A DNA stretch of 64,000 bases from Archaeoglobus sp. UBA234 (GTDB taxonomy: Archaea; Halobacteriota; Archaeoglobi; Archaeoglobales; Archaeoglobaceae): positions 221,238 through 285,237 of the forward strand of contig DACH01000005.1 in the NCBI GenBank assembly GCA_002494625.1, given 5' to 3'. The notes beneath the pieces were generated by a model that did not search any database, had not been told where the DNA came from, and saw only the letters and a program-made list of their open reading frames with translations. The position numbers were made by a program, and so were the translations under genes. This document shows positions 34,491 to 44,766 of the stretch, piece by piece; the stretch's first letter is position 1, and the number at the start of each line of letters is the position of its first letter.

Positions 34491-36800
34491 TCATTCCTGG
34501 ATATACTTTGCCAGATATATTTGCCCGAAGCTTATCCCATTATCTCCTGAAGCAGTTATCTCGTTTGTAAAGAGCTTTATATTTTTATCTCCAAGCTCTT
34601 TCTCAACAGCAGAGGTAAATATGGTATTGTAAGCTACACCTCCACTCAAAACCACCGGTAAATTTTCTTTTTCAGCAAAACTTCCGGCAATTTCTGCAAG
34701 TCCTTTGCCAAGATAGTTTATGAATTTCCAGGCTATCTCTTCTTTTGGAACTCCATTTAAATACTCCTCGAGTAGATTTACCACAAGTTCCTTTGTTTTC
34801 AGAACTTTGATCGTACCATTTCTGATTTTTAAGCCATCTTCAACATAGGGGGGAAATCTGTTGTCTTCCCTGAATGTTTGGATCCTGGGTTTGATTCCAT
34901 CACGAACTTTTGCAGCAGAAGCAACAGCCTCGAGTTTCATTGCAGGCTCTCCTTCATATGTTCTTTCAAAACAAACTTCAAGCATAGCTGAAATTGCATC
35001 AAGCATCCTTCCCGCTGATGTTGATGGGAAGGTTGAGATGTTCCTCTCGATTTGAGAGGACAAAAGTTCGAAACTTTCATTTTCCCTCAAGTATTTGTCA
35101 TAACCTCTGAGCAGGTCATAATCTCTCGTGAGGTCATATATCAGTGAAAAAAGGACTCTTAGTGGATATTTTCCTGCAAGATCCCCTCCTGGTAGGAGGA
35201 ATTCTTCGAGTCTTCCTATCCTCTCAAACCTCATATTTTCGAAATCGATGAGGAGAACCTCACCTCCCCAGGTAGAGCCGTCAAAGCCATACCCAACTCC
35301 ATCCACCGAAATTGATACTGCTCTGTTCAGTTCTTTCTCTGCCATTACAGACATTCCATGGGCGAAGTGATGTTGAACTCTGAGCAGTCTTGTGTCTTTC
35401 TCCTTAGCGAATTTTTCTGCAAAGATTGAAGTGTTGTAAAGAGGATGATAATCACAGAAAATCGCATCTATTTTTTCAATTCTGAAGAAAGAGGTGAAAA
35501 AATCAATTGCTTTCCGGAAAAACTCATTGAAAGTTCTGAAATTTGATGTATTGCCTATATACTGGCTCTGAACAACTCTGCTGTCTTTTAGAATGCATAC
35601 CGAGCTATATAGCTCTGCTCCTAAGGATACACAGGTAATGGGCGACTCCAACTTAGTTGAGACAGGTACAAGACCTCTTGACCTCCTGATAATCATTTTT
35701 CTACCATTTACAAACTTTATAACCGAATCATCAACTCTGTTGTTGATTTTCAGGTTGTGAGAGAGAACATACTCAACAGGAAGCTCGAAAACACCATCAT
35801 CGATGAACATTGGCTCTCCCGGGAGGTTGGCTGAGGTCATAACCAGGCTATCAGCTCTGAGATTCTCAAAAAGAAGAAAGTGTAGGGGAGAGTAGGGAAG
35901 CATTGCACCAATCGTATCAAGGTGTGGGGCGACCTCAAAAAAAGAATTCCTGTCCTTCTTTTTCACAACGGTGATTGGTCTGATGTAACTTGCCATTTCC
36001 TGTCCTTCTTTTTCACTAATCACTGCAATTTTTTTCAGATACTCTATGTCTCTGACCATGATTGCAAAAGGTTGCTGGACTCTTCTAAGAATCCCTCTCA
36101 GTTTCTTGACAATTTCATCATCAGTTCTGCAGGCAATATGAAATCCTCCAATACCTTTTACAGCTACAATATTGCCTTCATCTATGAGTTTTGCAGCAAT
36201 CTTAATTGCTCTGTAACCACTTTCAATTTTTTCTCTATCTATATTGAATAGAGTATAGTCCGGACCGCAAAGAGGACATGCAATGGATTGCGCATAATAC
36301 CTTCTATCTTCAACATTCGAATATTCCTTTTCACAATCACCACACATCGGGAACTCCATGAAGGTTGTGTTCTCTCTATCGTAAGGCAGCCTCTCAGCTA
36401 CGGAAAACCTCGGTCCACAGTCGGTACAGGATATAAAGGAATAGCGATATCTCCTATCTTTTACATCAAACAGCTCCTTCAAACAGCTTTCACAAATAGC
36501 AACATCAGGTGGTGGAAGAGAGAGTTCATCACTCTTCCCGCCACTTTTTTCAATTTTGAAGGTTGAGAGTGGCTTTTCCTCGATTTTATCAACTTTTACA
36601 TAATCTATCTGGGAAATTGGTGGTTTTTCGTTTTTCATTCTTTCAATGAATTTTTCGGGATTTCTGTCTATTACTATCTCAACTGATCCATCTCCTGTGT
36701 TTTTTACATATCCTCTGAGGTTCATTGAGGTTGCGAGTCTGTATATGAAAGGTCTGAACCCCACCCCCTGAACAACACCCTTAACTCTTATCCTGTACAT
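34491..36800 (-). CDS. hypF: HypF, carbamoyltransferase for hydrogenase maturation
   Basis: A 769-aa multidomain protein. It has an N-terminal acylphosphatase domain (VKGVVQGVGFRPF) and then two zinc fingers of C-x2-C-x18-C-x2-C form (CESC...CTDC and CGDC...CPLC). A YrdC-like domain (about 190-370) and a Kae1-like domain with the VQHHFAHGM metal motif near residue 475 complete it. It transfers carbamoyl phosphate to the HypE C-terminal Cys. It is transcribed divergently from hypABCD across a 180-bp region. Length and layout are standard. Confidence 0.97.
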   Translation of the reverse strand: MYRIRVKGVVQGVGFRPFIYRLATSMNLRGYVKNTGDGSVEIVIDRNPEKFIERMKNEKPPISQIDYVKVDKIEEKPLSTFKIEKSGGKSDELSLPPPDVAICESCLKELFDVKDRRYRYSFISCTDCGPRFSVAERLPYDRENTTFMEFPMCGDCEKEYSNVEDRRYYAQSIACPLCGPDYTLFNIDREKIESGYRAIKIAAKLIDEGNIVAVKGIGGFHIACRTDDEIVKKLRGILRRVQQPFAIMVRDIEYLKKIAVISEKEGQEMASYIRPITVVKKKDRNSFFEVAPHLDTIGAMLPYSPLHFLLFENLRADSLVMTSANLPGEPMFIDDGVFELPVEYVLSHNLKINNRVDDSVIKFVNGRKMIIRRSRGLVPVSTKLESPITCVSLGAELYSSVCILKDSRVVQSQYIGNTSNFRTFNEFFRKAIDFFTSFFRIEKIDAIFCDYHPLYNTSIFAEKFAKEKDTRLLRVQHHFAHGMSVMAEKELNRAVSISVDGVGYGFDGSTWGGEVLLIDFENMRFERIGRLEEFLLPGGDLAGKYPLRVLFSLIYDLTRDYDLLRGYDKYLRENESFELLSSQIERNISTFPSTSAGRMLDAISAMLEVCFERTYEGEPAMKLEAVASAAKVRDGIKPRIQTFREDNRFPPYVEDGLKIRNGTIKVLKTKELVVNLLEEYLNGVPKEEIAWKFINYLGKGLAEIAGSFAEKENLPVVLSGGVAYNTIFTSAVEKELGDKNIKLFTNEITASGDNGISFGQIYLAKYIQE

Positions 36801-36978
36801 CTGGATCCCTTTCCCGTTTAATTCCGGTAACTCCTATTTTAAGATATCTCTCTTTATATCTCTTTTTTTTATCCAAAAGACTTTCGCTTTTTAATCTTTC
36901 ATTTCTCTTCGCTATTATCCTATCAGGGATTAGGTGACAAAAGTAAAAGTTTAATATGTATTTCTCCATCCTAATTCT

Positions 36979-37314
36979 GTGCACGAAATGAGCTTTGCCA
37001 GTGTGATAGTTGAGAACGCTTTAAGGATTGCTGAAGAAAACAAAGCGAAAAAGGTAAAATCTCTCACGGTTGTTGTAGGTGAGCTTCTTCTCATAAATCC
37101 TGATCAGCTCGAATTTTGCTTTAATGTAGCATCTCATGGTACAATCCTCGAGAATTCAAAACTCAACATTGAAGTAGCGAAGGCGGATATATCCTGTGTG
37201 AACTGTGGAAAAAAATATGATGAAGTTGTTTATCTCTGTGATGAGTGCGGGGGTTTTGTCTCGGTAAAGGGTGGTAAAGAAATGATACTCAGTAAAATTG
37301 AAATTGAAAACTGA
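36979..37314 (+). CDS. hypA: HypA, nickel insertion protein
   Basis: A 111-aa HypA. The GTG start gives the required MHE N-terminus, with His2 and the amino terminus as nickel ligands. The zinc site is CVNCGKKY...CDEC. It works with HypB to insert nickel in the hydrogenase large subunit. First gene of hypA-B-C-D; hypB begins 11 bp downstream. Confidence 0.95.
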   Translation: MHEMSFASVIVENALRIAEENKAKKVKSLTVVVGELLLINPDQLEFCFNVASHGTILENSKLNIEVAKADISCVNCGKKYDEVVYLCDECGGFVSVKGGKEMILSKIEIEN

Positions 37315-37325
37315 GAGGTGGTAGC

Positions 37326-37973
37326 TTGCATAAGATTGAAATAGAGGCACAGATTGATCTTCTTTCAGAAAATAAAAGGCTTGCAGAGAAGAACAGGGAG
37401 TTTCTGAGGAAAAAAGGGATTAAGGCGATAAATATAATGGGGGCTATTGGTTCGGGAAAAACCCTCCTGATTGAGAAAACGATTGATTCACTTCCTGAAA
37501 TAAAGTTCGGGGTAATTCTGGGAGATGTAATCTGCAGGGCTGATTTTGAAAGAGTGAGAAAGCATGATGCAAGAGTTGAACCAATAAATACAGGAAAGGA
37601 ATGCCATCTTGATGCCCACCTCATAAGCCATGTTATTGAAGGTTTTGATGGGGTTGACATTATTCTCATAGAGAATGTTGGCAATCTTGTCTGTCCTGTA
37701 GATTTTGATCTGGGAGAGGATTACAGGGTTGTGATGGTGAGTGTTACAGAAGGAGATGATGTTGTGGAAAAACATCCTGAGATTTTCAGGCTGGCAGATG
37801 TGATAATAATAAACAAAATAAGCCTTGCAGATGCTGTTGAGGCAGATATTGATAAAATGGAAAGAGATGCCAGGAGAATAAATGGCAGAGCTCTGATTCT
37901 GAAAACTGATCTCAGAGATGGAAGGGGACTTAATGACTGGTTAAATTTTGTAAGGAGATTGAAACAAAAATGA
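37326..37973 (+). CDS. hypB: HypB, nickel-insertion GTPase
   Basis: A 215-aa SIMIBI GTPase. P-loop GAIGSGKT (~40), metal-site Cys/His segment 'DVICRADFERVRKHDA' and 'ECHLDAHLIS', switch 'IENVGNLVCP', and NKISLAD as the guanine motif. It has no His-rich N-terminus, so it should not store nickel. The TTG start at 37326 follows GAGAGGTGG. The neighbours hypA and hypC fit its role. Confidence 0.96.
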   Translation: MHKIEIEAQIDLLSENKRLAEKNREFLRKKGIKAINIMGAIGSGKTLLIEKTIDSLPEIKFGVILGDVICRADFERVRKHDARVEPINTGKECHLDAHLISHVIEGFDGVDIILIENVGNLVCPVDFDLGEDYRVVMVSVTEGDDVVEKHPEIFRLADVIIINKISLADAVEADIDKMERDARRINGRALILKTDLRDGRGLNDWLNFVRRLKQK

Positions 37974-37988
37974 AAAGAGGTGGTTTTT

Positions 37989-38213
37989 GTGTGTCTTGCA
38001 GTTCCAGCAAGGGTTGAGGAGGTTAACTTTCCCATAGCTCTGGTTGACTTTGGTGGGACAAGGAAAGAGGTGAGAATAGACCTCCTGCCAGATGTTGCGG
38101 TGGGAGATTATGTTCTCGTTCATGTGGGGTATGCCATCCAGAAGGTTGAGGCTAAGGATGTTGAGGAGCTTTCCAGTATCTACAGTAAATTGCAGGAAGA
38201 AGGGGTTTTATGA
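37989..38213 (+). CDS. hypC: HypC, hydrogenase maturation chaperone
   Basis: A 74-aa HypC/HupF protein. GTG 37989 is the true start because it exposes MCLAVPARV, whose Cys2 is essential for carrying the Fe(CN)2CO group with HypD; an ATG three codons upstream would bury it. AGAGGTGG lies 6 bp upstream. Its stop overlaps the hypD ATG. Confidence 0.95.
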   Translation: MCLAVPARVEEVNFPIALVDFGGTRKEVRIDLLPDVAVGDYVLVHVGYAIQKVEAKDVEELSSIYSKLQEEGVL

Positions 38214-39289
38214 TGGCAAGAAAGGATTTGATTAAAAAAATATCGGAAAAAATAGGAAAAGAAATGCAGGAGATGGGAGAACTAAGGATAATGCACCTCT
38301 GTGGGACTCATGAAGATACCGTGACAAGATACAGTATCCGTTCCCTACTTCCCGATAATCTGAAGCTCCTGAGTGGTCCTGGATGCCCTGTCTGCATTAT
38401 TCCTGATATTGACCTTCAGAAAGTCTTCTATCTTATTGAGAGGGAGAAAATTATTTTTACGACCTTTGGTGATATGGCAAGAGTCCCTTTCAAGGGTAAG
38501 TCCCTCTTTTACTATCGCTCAAAAGGTCATGACATACGAATTGTTTACAGCATTTTTGATGCAGTCAGGATAGCGAAGGAAAGCGAAAAAATGGTTGTTC
38601 ATTTTGGAATCGGTTTTGAGACCACAATGCCCTCAACCGCTCTTGCCGTTCTTGATGCTCCTGAAAACTTCTGTGTTTTCAGCTCACACAGATTCTTCAT
38701 TCCAGCTATGGAACACCTCCTTTCTCTTGGAGATGTCAGAATCGATGGCTTCATTAATCCAGGTCATGTTTCCACAATAACAGGTGTCAGAGCTTATCAG
38801 GAAATACTGGAAAGATATGGTGTTCCACAAGCTATTGCTGGATTTGAGCCTGAAGATGTTCTGATTGCTACCCTCGGACTAATAGAATCTATAAAAAGTG
38901 GAAAAGCAGAGATTATAAATGAGTATATTAGGGCAGTGAAGTATGAGGGTAATGTAAAAGCCCAGGAAGTCATGGATGAAGTGTTTGATATTGAAGACTG
39001 GGAATGGAGGGGGCTGGGTGTCGTTCCATCATCAGGAGCTCCCCTGAAGAGCAAATACAGCGATTTTGATGCCTTCAGAGTTTTTGAGGATGTCTTTTCT
39101 GATTTTATACCAGAGGAAGATGCCAGAAAGAAGGCATGCAGATGTGGAGATGTTCTGAGGGGAATTATCACGCCCACTGATTGTCCGCTGTTCAATAAAA
39201 GCTGCACTCCCAAGGATCCAATAGGCCCCTGCATGGTCAGTTTTGAGGGAACATGCAACATATGGGCAAAATATGGAGCGTACTTTTGA
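38210..39289 (+). CDS. hypD: HypD, iron-sulfur scaffold for the Fe(CN)2CO group
   Basis: A 359-aa HypD. It has the 'HLCGTHEDT' active-site segment near residue 28, 'SGPGCPVC' for the Fe site, and C-terminal cysteines (CRCGDVLRG, CPLFNKSC, GPCMVSFEGTC) for the 4Fe-4S cluster. Together with HypC it assembles the diatomic ligands on iron. It is the last gene of hypABCD; a T-rich stretch at about 39300-39330 may end the transcript. Confidence 0.96.
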   Translation: MMARKDLIKKISEKIGKEMQEMGELRIMHLCGTHEDTVTRYSIRSLLPDNLKLLSGPGCPVCIIPDIDLQKVFYLIEREKIIFTTFGDMARVPFKGKSLFYYRSKGHDIRIVYSIFDAVRIAKESEKMVVHFGIGFETTMPSTALAVLDAPENFCVFSSHRFFIPAMEHLLSLGDVRIDGFINPGHVSTITGVRAYQEILERYGVPQAIAGFEPEDVLIATLGLIESIKSGKAEIINEYIRAVKYEGNVKAQEVMDEVFDIEDWEWRGLGVVPSSGAPLKSKYSDFDAFRVFEDVFSDFIPEEDARKKACRCGDVLRGIITPTDCPLFNKSCTPKDPIGPCMVSFEGTCNIWAKYGAYF

Positions 39290-39421
39290 ATAAGATTAAT
39301 TATATTATTTTTATAATATTACCTTTTTAATTCAGTTTAAATGTTATTTCCATCATTCGGTCTTTAAACAGGAAAACACACACCAAAAAAATAAAATACT
39401 TGATAAAATAAATATATATTT

Positions 39422-42079
39422 GTGTCACAGGAACAGTTTGAAATATCAGCACCTCTTGATAAGAGGATTGCATTGAGTCTGGCAATTCTTCTAACACTGA
39501 TAATCCTTTTCAGCACAGCAGTTTATCTTTACACCGAATACCTGTGGTTTGAGACATTGAATCTTGGAGGCTACTTTATAAAAACCTTAGAATACAGGAT
39601 TGAATTATTCGCGATCTTCTTTGCAATTTCATTTGTAATTCTGATGCTAAACAGGCTGCTGATGCATAAAGCAAGCGAGGAATTTCTTGGAGAGCCTTTG
39701 AAAGTTCCAGTATGGTTTTTCATATTGCTCTCGCTGTTTTTCCCGTATATTCTTTCCAGAAACTGGGTAAATCTTCTCTTTTTCCTGAATGGGAAGGATT
39801 TCAATCTCAAAGATCCTATTTTAAATATGGATATATCTTTTTATGCCTTCAAACTCCCGCTTATTAAAGATGTACTGAACCTTGTTATTCTTCTGGTGGT
39901 TTTCTGCCTAATAGTATCTATTATTTACTATCTGCTCATCTTCAGGTGGGTAAAAACTTTTGAGGAGTTCAAAGATCTTTTTCCTAGGCTTGGATACATT
40001 CACATCTCGATATTGATCTCCTCTATTTTCGTACTTGCAGGAGCCTACCTCTACATCGCCAGATTTGATTTGCTTAGTTCCCAGGGTGGCGTTGTTAGCG
40101 GAGCATCATACACCGATGTCTTTGTGAGAATGCCTGCAATGCTGCTGTTATCGTTCTTTTCCGTAGCTATAGGATGTGCGTCAATATATTTTGGTTTGAA
40201 GAGACAACCTGAAATGTATCCTTTTCTTGTTTTCACTCTCGTCGTGGTTGTTTTCATAGGACTTGGATTGATTCCCATTGCATTTCAGAAGATAAGGGTT
40301 GATCCCAACGAACTCTCACTTGAGGAGGAGTTTATAAATTACAGCATCTACTACACCCGGCACGCTTACAATTTAGATGTTCAGAAAAGAGTCTATCCGG
40401 TTGGAGGCAGTCTTACAATAGACGACATCGAGAAGAACAGAGGGATAGTGAACAACATAAGGCTCTGGGATCACAGACCACTGTTAAGTGTCTATCGTCA
40501 GATTCAACAGATAAGGACATACTACTACATTAACGATGTGGATGTTGACAGATACTATATAGACGGACAGTATGTTCAGGTAATGATATCTGCGAGAGAA
40601 TTATCTCCAGACCTCCTTCAACCAACCGCTCAGACTTGGGTTAACCGGCACCTCATCTATACTCACGGTCATGGGATTATAGCTTCTCCCGTCAATGCCA
40701 TCTCTGAAGAGGGGCGACCTGAACTCTATGTCTATGACATTCCACCAAAAGGTAAACTGAAGGTGACAAGACCTGAGATTTATTTTGGAGAGATTGAGAG
40801 GGATTATGTGATAGTCAGAACAGCCCAGATGGAGTTCGATTATCCCTCAGGAGAGCGAAATGTCTTCACAACATATAATGGTACAGGCGGAGTTCCAATC
40901 GATAGTTTCCTCAAAAAATTGCTTTTCGCTATGAGATTCGGAGATGTGAACCTTTTGCTTACGGGATATCTGACGGAAGAGAGTAGGATACTTATGCACA
41001 GAAACATTGTGGAGAGGGTATTTGCAATTGCTCCTTTTTTGAGATATGACAGAGATCCATATATTACTGTAATCGATGGCAGACTCTACTGGATTATTGA
41101 TGCATATACAACCCTTGGTAACTTTCCCTATTCAGAAGCCTATGGTGTGTATGGGGGGAACTTCAACTACATAAGAAATTCTGTGAAAATCTTTGTTGAT
41201 GCCTACAACGGCTCCGTCAAATACTATGTGGTTGAAGATGAGCCAGTAATCAGGACTTTTCAGGAAGCTTTTCCCGATCTTTTCATACCTGGGAGTGAAA
41301 TGACTAAGGAGGAAAGAGCCCACATAAGATATCCGATAGACCTTTTCAAGATTCAGGCAGAGATTTATTCTCTGTATCACATGGATGATCCCAGGACATT
41401 TTATAATAGGGAAGATGTCTGGGAAATACCAACGGAGCTTCTTGAGGAGAGTATTGTCGAGATGGAACCCTATTATGTAATATTGACAATAGACCAAAAT
41501 AAAACCGAATTCCTTCTCATGCTTCCTTTCTCGCCAAAGGGTAGAGATAATATAATATCTTGGATGGCGGCAAGGTGTGATGAAAATTACGGTGAACTCA
41601 TTCTTTATGAGTTTCCAAAGGGAACACTCGTTTATGGACCCATGCAAATTGAAGCAAGAATTGATCAGGACCCTGAGATCTCTCAGATCTTCACACTGTG
41701 GAGTCAGGCTGGCTCCAGAATAATAAGAGGGAATCTGCTTGTAATTCCAATTGACAACTCAATAATATATGTTGAGCCTGTATATCTGAGGGCTGAAAAT
41801 GCACAGATCCCCGAGCTCAGGGGAGTAGTTGTGGCATACGGTAACACTCTTGCAATGAAACCAAATCTTGAGAAATCCATATTGGCTGTATTTGGAAAGG
41901 TTTCGAAACCTCAGGAGCCAGTAGAGGAAGATCTGAGGTCTCTTACAAGTCGCTCGATTGAACTCTATGAAAAGGCTCTTGAGGAGATAAAGAAGGGTAA
42001 CTGGAGTGGTTTTGGAGAAATGCTGGACAAGTTGGGAGAAATTCTCAGGAGAATAAATTCAACTGTTGGAAAAAGCTGA
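39422..42079 (+). CDS. UPF0182 family large membrane protein
   Basis: An 885-aa protein. The first ~290 residues hold about seven membrane helices (near 15-37, 58-78, 95-115, 155-180, 200-222, 238-262, 270-290). The remaining ~590 residues form a hydrophilic, probably external, domain. This is the layout of UPF0182 (COG1615), whose function is unknown. The GTG start has no ribosome site; a TATA-like AAAATAAAATAC lies about 25 bp upstream, so translation is probably leaderless. Confidence 0.87.
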   Translation: MSQEQFEISAPLDKRIALSLAILLTLIILFSTAVYLYTEYLWFETLNLGGYFIKTLEYRIELFAIFFAISFVILMLNRLLMHKASEEFLGEPLKVPVWFFILLSLFFPYILSRNWVNLLFFLNGKDFNLKDPILNMDISFYAFKLPLIKDVLNLVILLVVFCLIVSIIYYLLIFRWVKTFEEFKDLFPRLGYIHISILISSIFVLAGAYLYIARFDLLSSQGGVVSGASYTDVFVRMPAMLLLSFFSVAIGCASIYFGLKRQPEMYPFLVFTLVVVVFIGLGLIPIAFQKIRVDPNELSLEEEFINYSIYYTRHAYNLDVQKRVYPVGGSLTIDDIEKNRGIVNNIRLWDHRPLLSVYRQIQQIRTYYYINDVDVDRYYIDGQYVQVMISARELSPDLLQPTAQTWVNRHLIYTHGHGIIASPVNAISEEGRPELYVYDIPPKGKLKVTRPEIYFGEIERDYVIVRTAQMEFDYPSGERNVFTTYNGTGGVPIDSFLKKLLFAMRFGDVNLLLTGYLTEESRILMHRNIVERVFAIAPFLRYDRDPYITVIDGRLYWIIDAYTTLGNFPYSEAYGVYGGNFNYIRNSVKIFVDAYNGSVKYYVVEDEPVIRTFQEAFPDLFIPGSEMTKEERAHIRYPIDLFKIQAEIYSLYHMDDPRTFYNREDVWEIPTELLEESIVEMEPYYVILTIDQNKTEFLLMLPFSPKGRDNIISWMAARCDENYGELILYEFPKGTLVYGPMQIEARIDQDPEISQIFTLWSQAGSRIIRGNLLVIPIDNSIIYVEPVYLRAENAQIPELRGVVVAYGNTLAMKPNLEKSILAVFGKVSKPQEPVEEDLRSLTSRSIELYEKALEEIKKGNWSGFGEMLDKLGEILRRINSTVGKS

Positions 42080-42094
42080 TAAAAGGGGTAGAAT

Positions 42095-42874
42095 ATGAAG
42101 GTTGCAGCCGTTCAGTGTGTTGTTGGTAAATCTGAAACATTCTCAAGTGCTGAAAAGCTCATAAATAAAGGTATCAGAGAGGGTGTTGAACTCTTTCTTC
42201 TCCCGGAATACTTTTCTTACATGCCTGGAAAGGCAGATATTAACAGAAGCTATGAAACAATGGAATTCATGGAAAGCCTGAGTCATGAATTTTGCTGTTT
42301 GATTGCAGGAAATGTGCTCTTAGAGGCTGCTGACAGGAGAGGATATATAAATGCTCTTCACATATATGATTCAGGAGACCTGATTGGTGTTCAGGAGAAA
42401 ATACATCCGACAGATTCAGAAAGGGAGATGGGTGTTGTTGCAGGCACGGATGTTAAGATTTTCTCGGTGAGAGGCGTAAAAATCGCAGCACTTGTATGTG
42501 CTGACATCCTCTATCCTGAAGTCTGTCGTGTTGCAGCTCTGAAAGGAGCTGAAATCATCCTCAATCCGGTTGTATCTGCTGTAAACTCGGAGCTTCCCGG
42601 AAAAGGTATGAGACATTGTCTTTACTTTACAAGAGCCTTTGATAATTCCTGTGTGATAGTGAAGGCAGGAGGACCGGGTGTAACATTTCTTGGCTCTGAA
42701 ACAGCTGGGAGGAGCCTAATAGCTACCCCAAAAGGTATAAAGGCTTCTTTCAAGGATGAGGGAGCTGAAGAACTCGTTTACTGTGAGGTGGACATTGAAG
42801 AAATCAGAAGGTTCAGGGAACTCAACTACAGTTTGAGGGAAAGGAATACCAGAGCGTACAGGGAACTTTTATAA
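42095..42874 (+). CDS. Carbon-nitrogen hydrolase (nitrilase superfamily)
   Basis: A 259-aa nitrilase-fold amidase. The catalytic triad is visible: Glu in LLPEYF (~43), Lys in QEKIHPTD (~105) and Cys in ALVCADILYPE (~137). It starts 15 bp after the UPF0182 gene with AAGGGG before the ATG, and may be cotranscribed. Substrate unknown; family members cleave amides of small metabolites. Confidence 0.88.
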   Translation: MKVAAVQCVVGKSETFSSAEKLINKGIREGVELFLLPEYFSYMPGKADINRSYETMEFMESLSHEFCCLIAGNVLLEAADRRGYINALHIYDSGDLIGVQEKIHPTDSEREMGVVAGTDVKIFSVRGVKIAALVCADILYPEVCRVAALKGAEIILNPVVSAVNSELPGKGMRHCLYFTRAFDNSCVIVKAGGPGVTFLGSETAGRSLIATPKGIKASFKDEGAEELVYCEVDIEEIRRFRELNYSLRERNTRAYRELL

Positions 42875-42935
42875 TGATCGTAAAAAATATCTTGGTAAGC
42901 TCAAAAATAATAAAAAAAGAATTAATTGCTTTAAA

Positions 42936-43139
42936 TTAAGTCTTCAAGGCAAGCTTGATATCTTCTGCCTTAACTGTCTTTCTTCCTGCGTGCTTGGCAA
43001 CCTCAACCGCCTTCTTGGAGATCTCGGTTGCCTTATCCTCAAGGATCTCTACCATTTTTGCAACGGCGTCAGCACTAACTCTATTGGCACCAGCATTTCT
43101 GATCAATCTTTCAACTGGTGCAGCGGGTAATTCAGCCAT
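42936..43139 (-). CDS. Archaeal histone
   Basis: A 67-aa histone-fold protein: 'MAELPAAPVERLIRNAGA' start, RVSADAV, and 'TVKAEDIKLALK' end, typical of HMf-type histones without tails. It wraps DNA as tetramers or longer polymers. The ATG follows GGAGGTGA and a strong TATA box (AATATATATA) lies at 43181-43190, which suits a highly expressed gene. Confidence 0.96.
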   Translation of the reverse strand: MAELPAAPVERLIRNAGANRVSADAVAKMVEILEDKATEISKKAVEVAKHAGRKTVKAEDIKLALKT

Positions 43140-43564
43140 CCATATTCACCTCCTTCGGTAATATTTTGTCTTATTTCATGTATATATATTTTTCTACCAA
43201 ACTATGTTATATCATCCCAGATTTTAATTCAGGGAATGCAACAATTCACTAAGCTCTCCAGGATAAATTTTTCAACTTCAAAAAATGATTAAGCAAACAT
43301 TATTATTATGTCTTTTCTTCGGACAATAATGCTTTGATAGAATCTAATAATATGATTCAAATAGCCTTTAAAAAAATTTCAGAGCCAGAAATAAAAATGT
43401 CAGATCCAGATTTCTTCTTAAACCAATTTTTACAAGCTTGAATTATTATAATTAATAATCATTAGCATATTAGTACTATTTAAAAATTTTTCTAATTCGA
43501 ATTTAAATCTTTATTTTTTGAAAATTTTTAAATACTTTGCCGTAAAATGAGAATTGGTGATCGC
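43140..43564. other. AT-rich divergent intergenic region
   Basis: It contains the histone promoter (minus-strand TATA 43181-43190, ribosome site 43146-43152) and the acyl-CoA dehydrogenase promoter (TTTTTAAATAC near 43526-43536, GGTGATC at 43556-43562). The ~330 bp in between are low in GC and hold no gene I can support. Confidence 0.6.
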
Positions 43565-44752
43565 ATGATACTGGATGTTCTTTTGAATGATGAACAGAAG
43601 GCAATAAGAGATGCAGCCAGAGAATTCGCTGAAAAAGAGATCGCACCGGTAGCAGAGGAGTACGATTTGAAGGAGGAATTTCCATGGGATGTTTACAAAA
43701 AAGCGGTGAAACTTGGCTTTATTGGAATGGGGATTCCTGAAGAATATGGAGGACAGGGACTGAAAATGCTCGACGCCTGTTTGGTTGTCGAGGAGTTCTT
43801 CAGGGTAGATGCAGGCATTGGAATGATACTTGCCTCAACCTTCGGCTCTGAAATGCTCATGTTCTTTGGAAATGAGGAACAGAAGCAGAAATATCTTCCA
43901 CCACTCTGCGAAGGAAAGGCTATCTGCGGTGCTGCATTCACAGAGCCAGCAGCTGGAAGTGATGTTGCAGGCATCAAGATGAAAGCAGAGAAAGATGGTG
44001 ATGAATATATCTTAAATGGAACAAAGACCTTCATCACAAATGGAACAATCGCAGACTGGTTTGTAGTTCTTGCAAGAACGGATCCAAATGCCGAGAAAAG
44101 GCATCAGGGGATGAGTGTTTTCATAGTTGATGCAAACAGCGAGGGTCTGACAAGAACGAAAATAAAGAACAAGCTTGGCATAAGATCATCTGACACAGCA
44201 GAACTGAGCTTCAAGAATGTGAGGGTGCCAGCTGAGAATCTTGTGGGACAGGAAGGAAATGGATTCATGCAGGCTATGATGTTTTTCAATACCACAAGAA
44301 TTCCTGTGGCTTTCCAGGCTGTTGGTATTGCTCAGGGAGCTTTTGAACTTGCCTTTGAGTATTCAAAGAATAGAGAGATTTTTGGAAGAAAGCTCAAAGA
44401 TTTCCAGCTCACTCAGGATAAATTTGCAAAGATGAGGACTGAGATTGAAGCTGCAAGACTTCTTGCAGTTCAGGCTGCGATGCAGGCTGACACCGGCATG
44501 CCCGATCCAGGCTTGACTGCGATGGCAAAGTACTACTGTGGAAAGACAGCAGTAAAGGTCTGTGATGAAGCTCTACAGATTTTTGGCGGTTATGGATACA
44601 TTGGAGAGTATCCGATTTCAAGATATTACAGACATGCAAAGATAACGGAACTTTATGAGGGAACCAAGGAAGTTGAAAAGGAGATTATTGCAAGATCCCT
44701 TTATGGAAAGGTTCCTTCCAGGATAGCGGTTTTGAGAAAACCGCCGTATTAA
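43565..44752 (+). CDS. Acyl-CoA dehydrogenase
   Basis: A 395-aa FAD-dependent enzyme. Landmarks are 'GAAFTEPAAGSDVAGI' (FAD/substrate loop), 'TFITNG', 'NREIFGRKLKDFQLTQ', 'QIFGGYGYIGEYPISRYYRHAKI' split around the catalytic region, and 'ITELYEGTKEV', which contains the usual base Glu. It makes the trans-2-enoyl-CoA in beta-oxidation. ATG 43565 is preferred to 43547 because GGTGATC lies just upstream and the TATA spacing fits. The SCP2-domain gene follows 14 bp later. Confidence 0.95.
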   Translation: MILDVLLNDEQKAIRDAAREFAEKEIAPVAEEYDLKEEFPWDVYKKAVKLGFIGMGIPEEYGGQGLKMLDACLVVEEFFRVDAGIGMILASTFGSEMLMFFGNEEQKQKYLPPLCEGKAICGAAFTEPAAGSDVAGIKMKAEKDGDEYILNGTKTFITNGTIADWFVVLARTDPNAEKRHQGMSVFIVDANSEGLTRTKIKNKLGIRSSDTAELSFKNVRVPAENLVGQEGNGFMQAMMFFNTTRIPVAFQAVGIAQGAFELAFEYSKNREIFGRKLKDFQLTQDKFAKMRTEIEAARLLAVQAAMQADTGMPDPGLTAMAKYYCGKTAVKVCDEALQIFGGYGYIGEYPISRYYRHAKITELYEGTKEVEKEIIARSLYGKVPSRIAVLRKPPY

Positions 44753-44766
44753 TGGAGGTGTTCTGT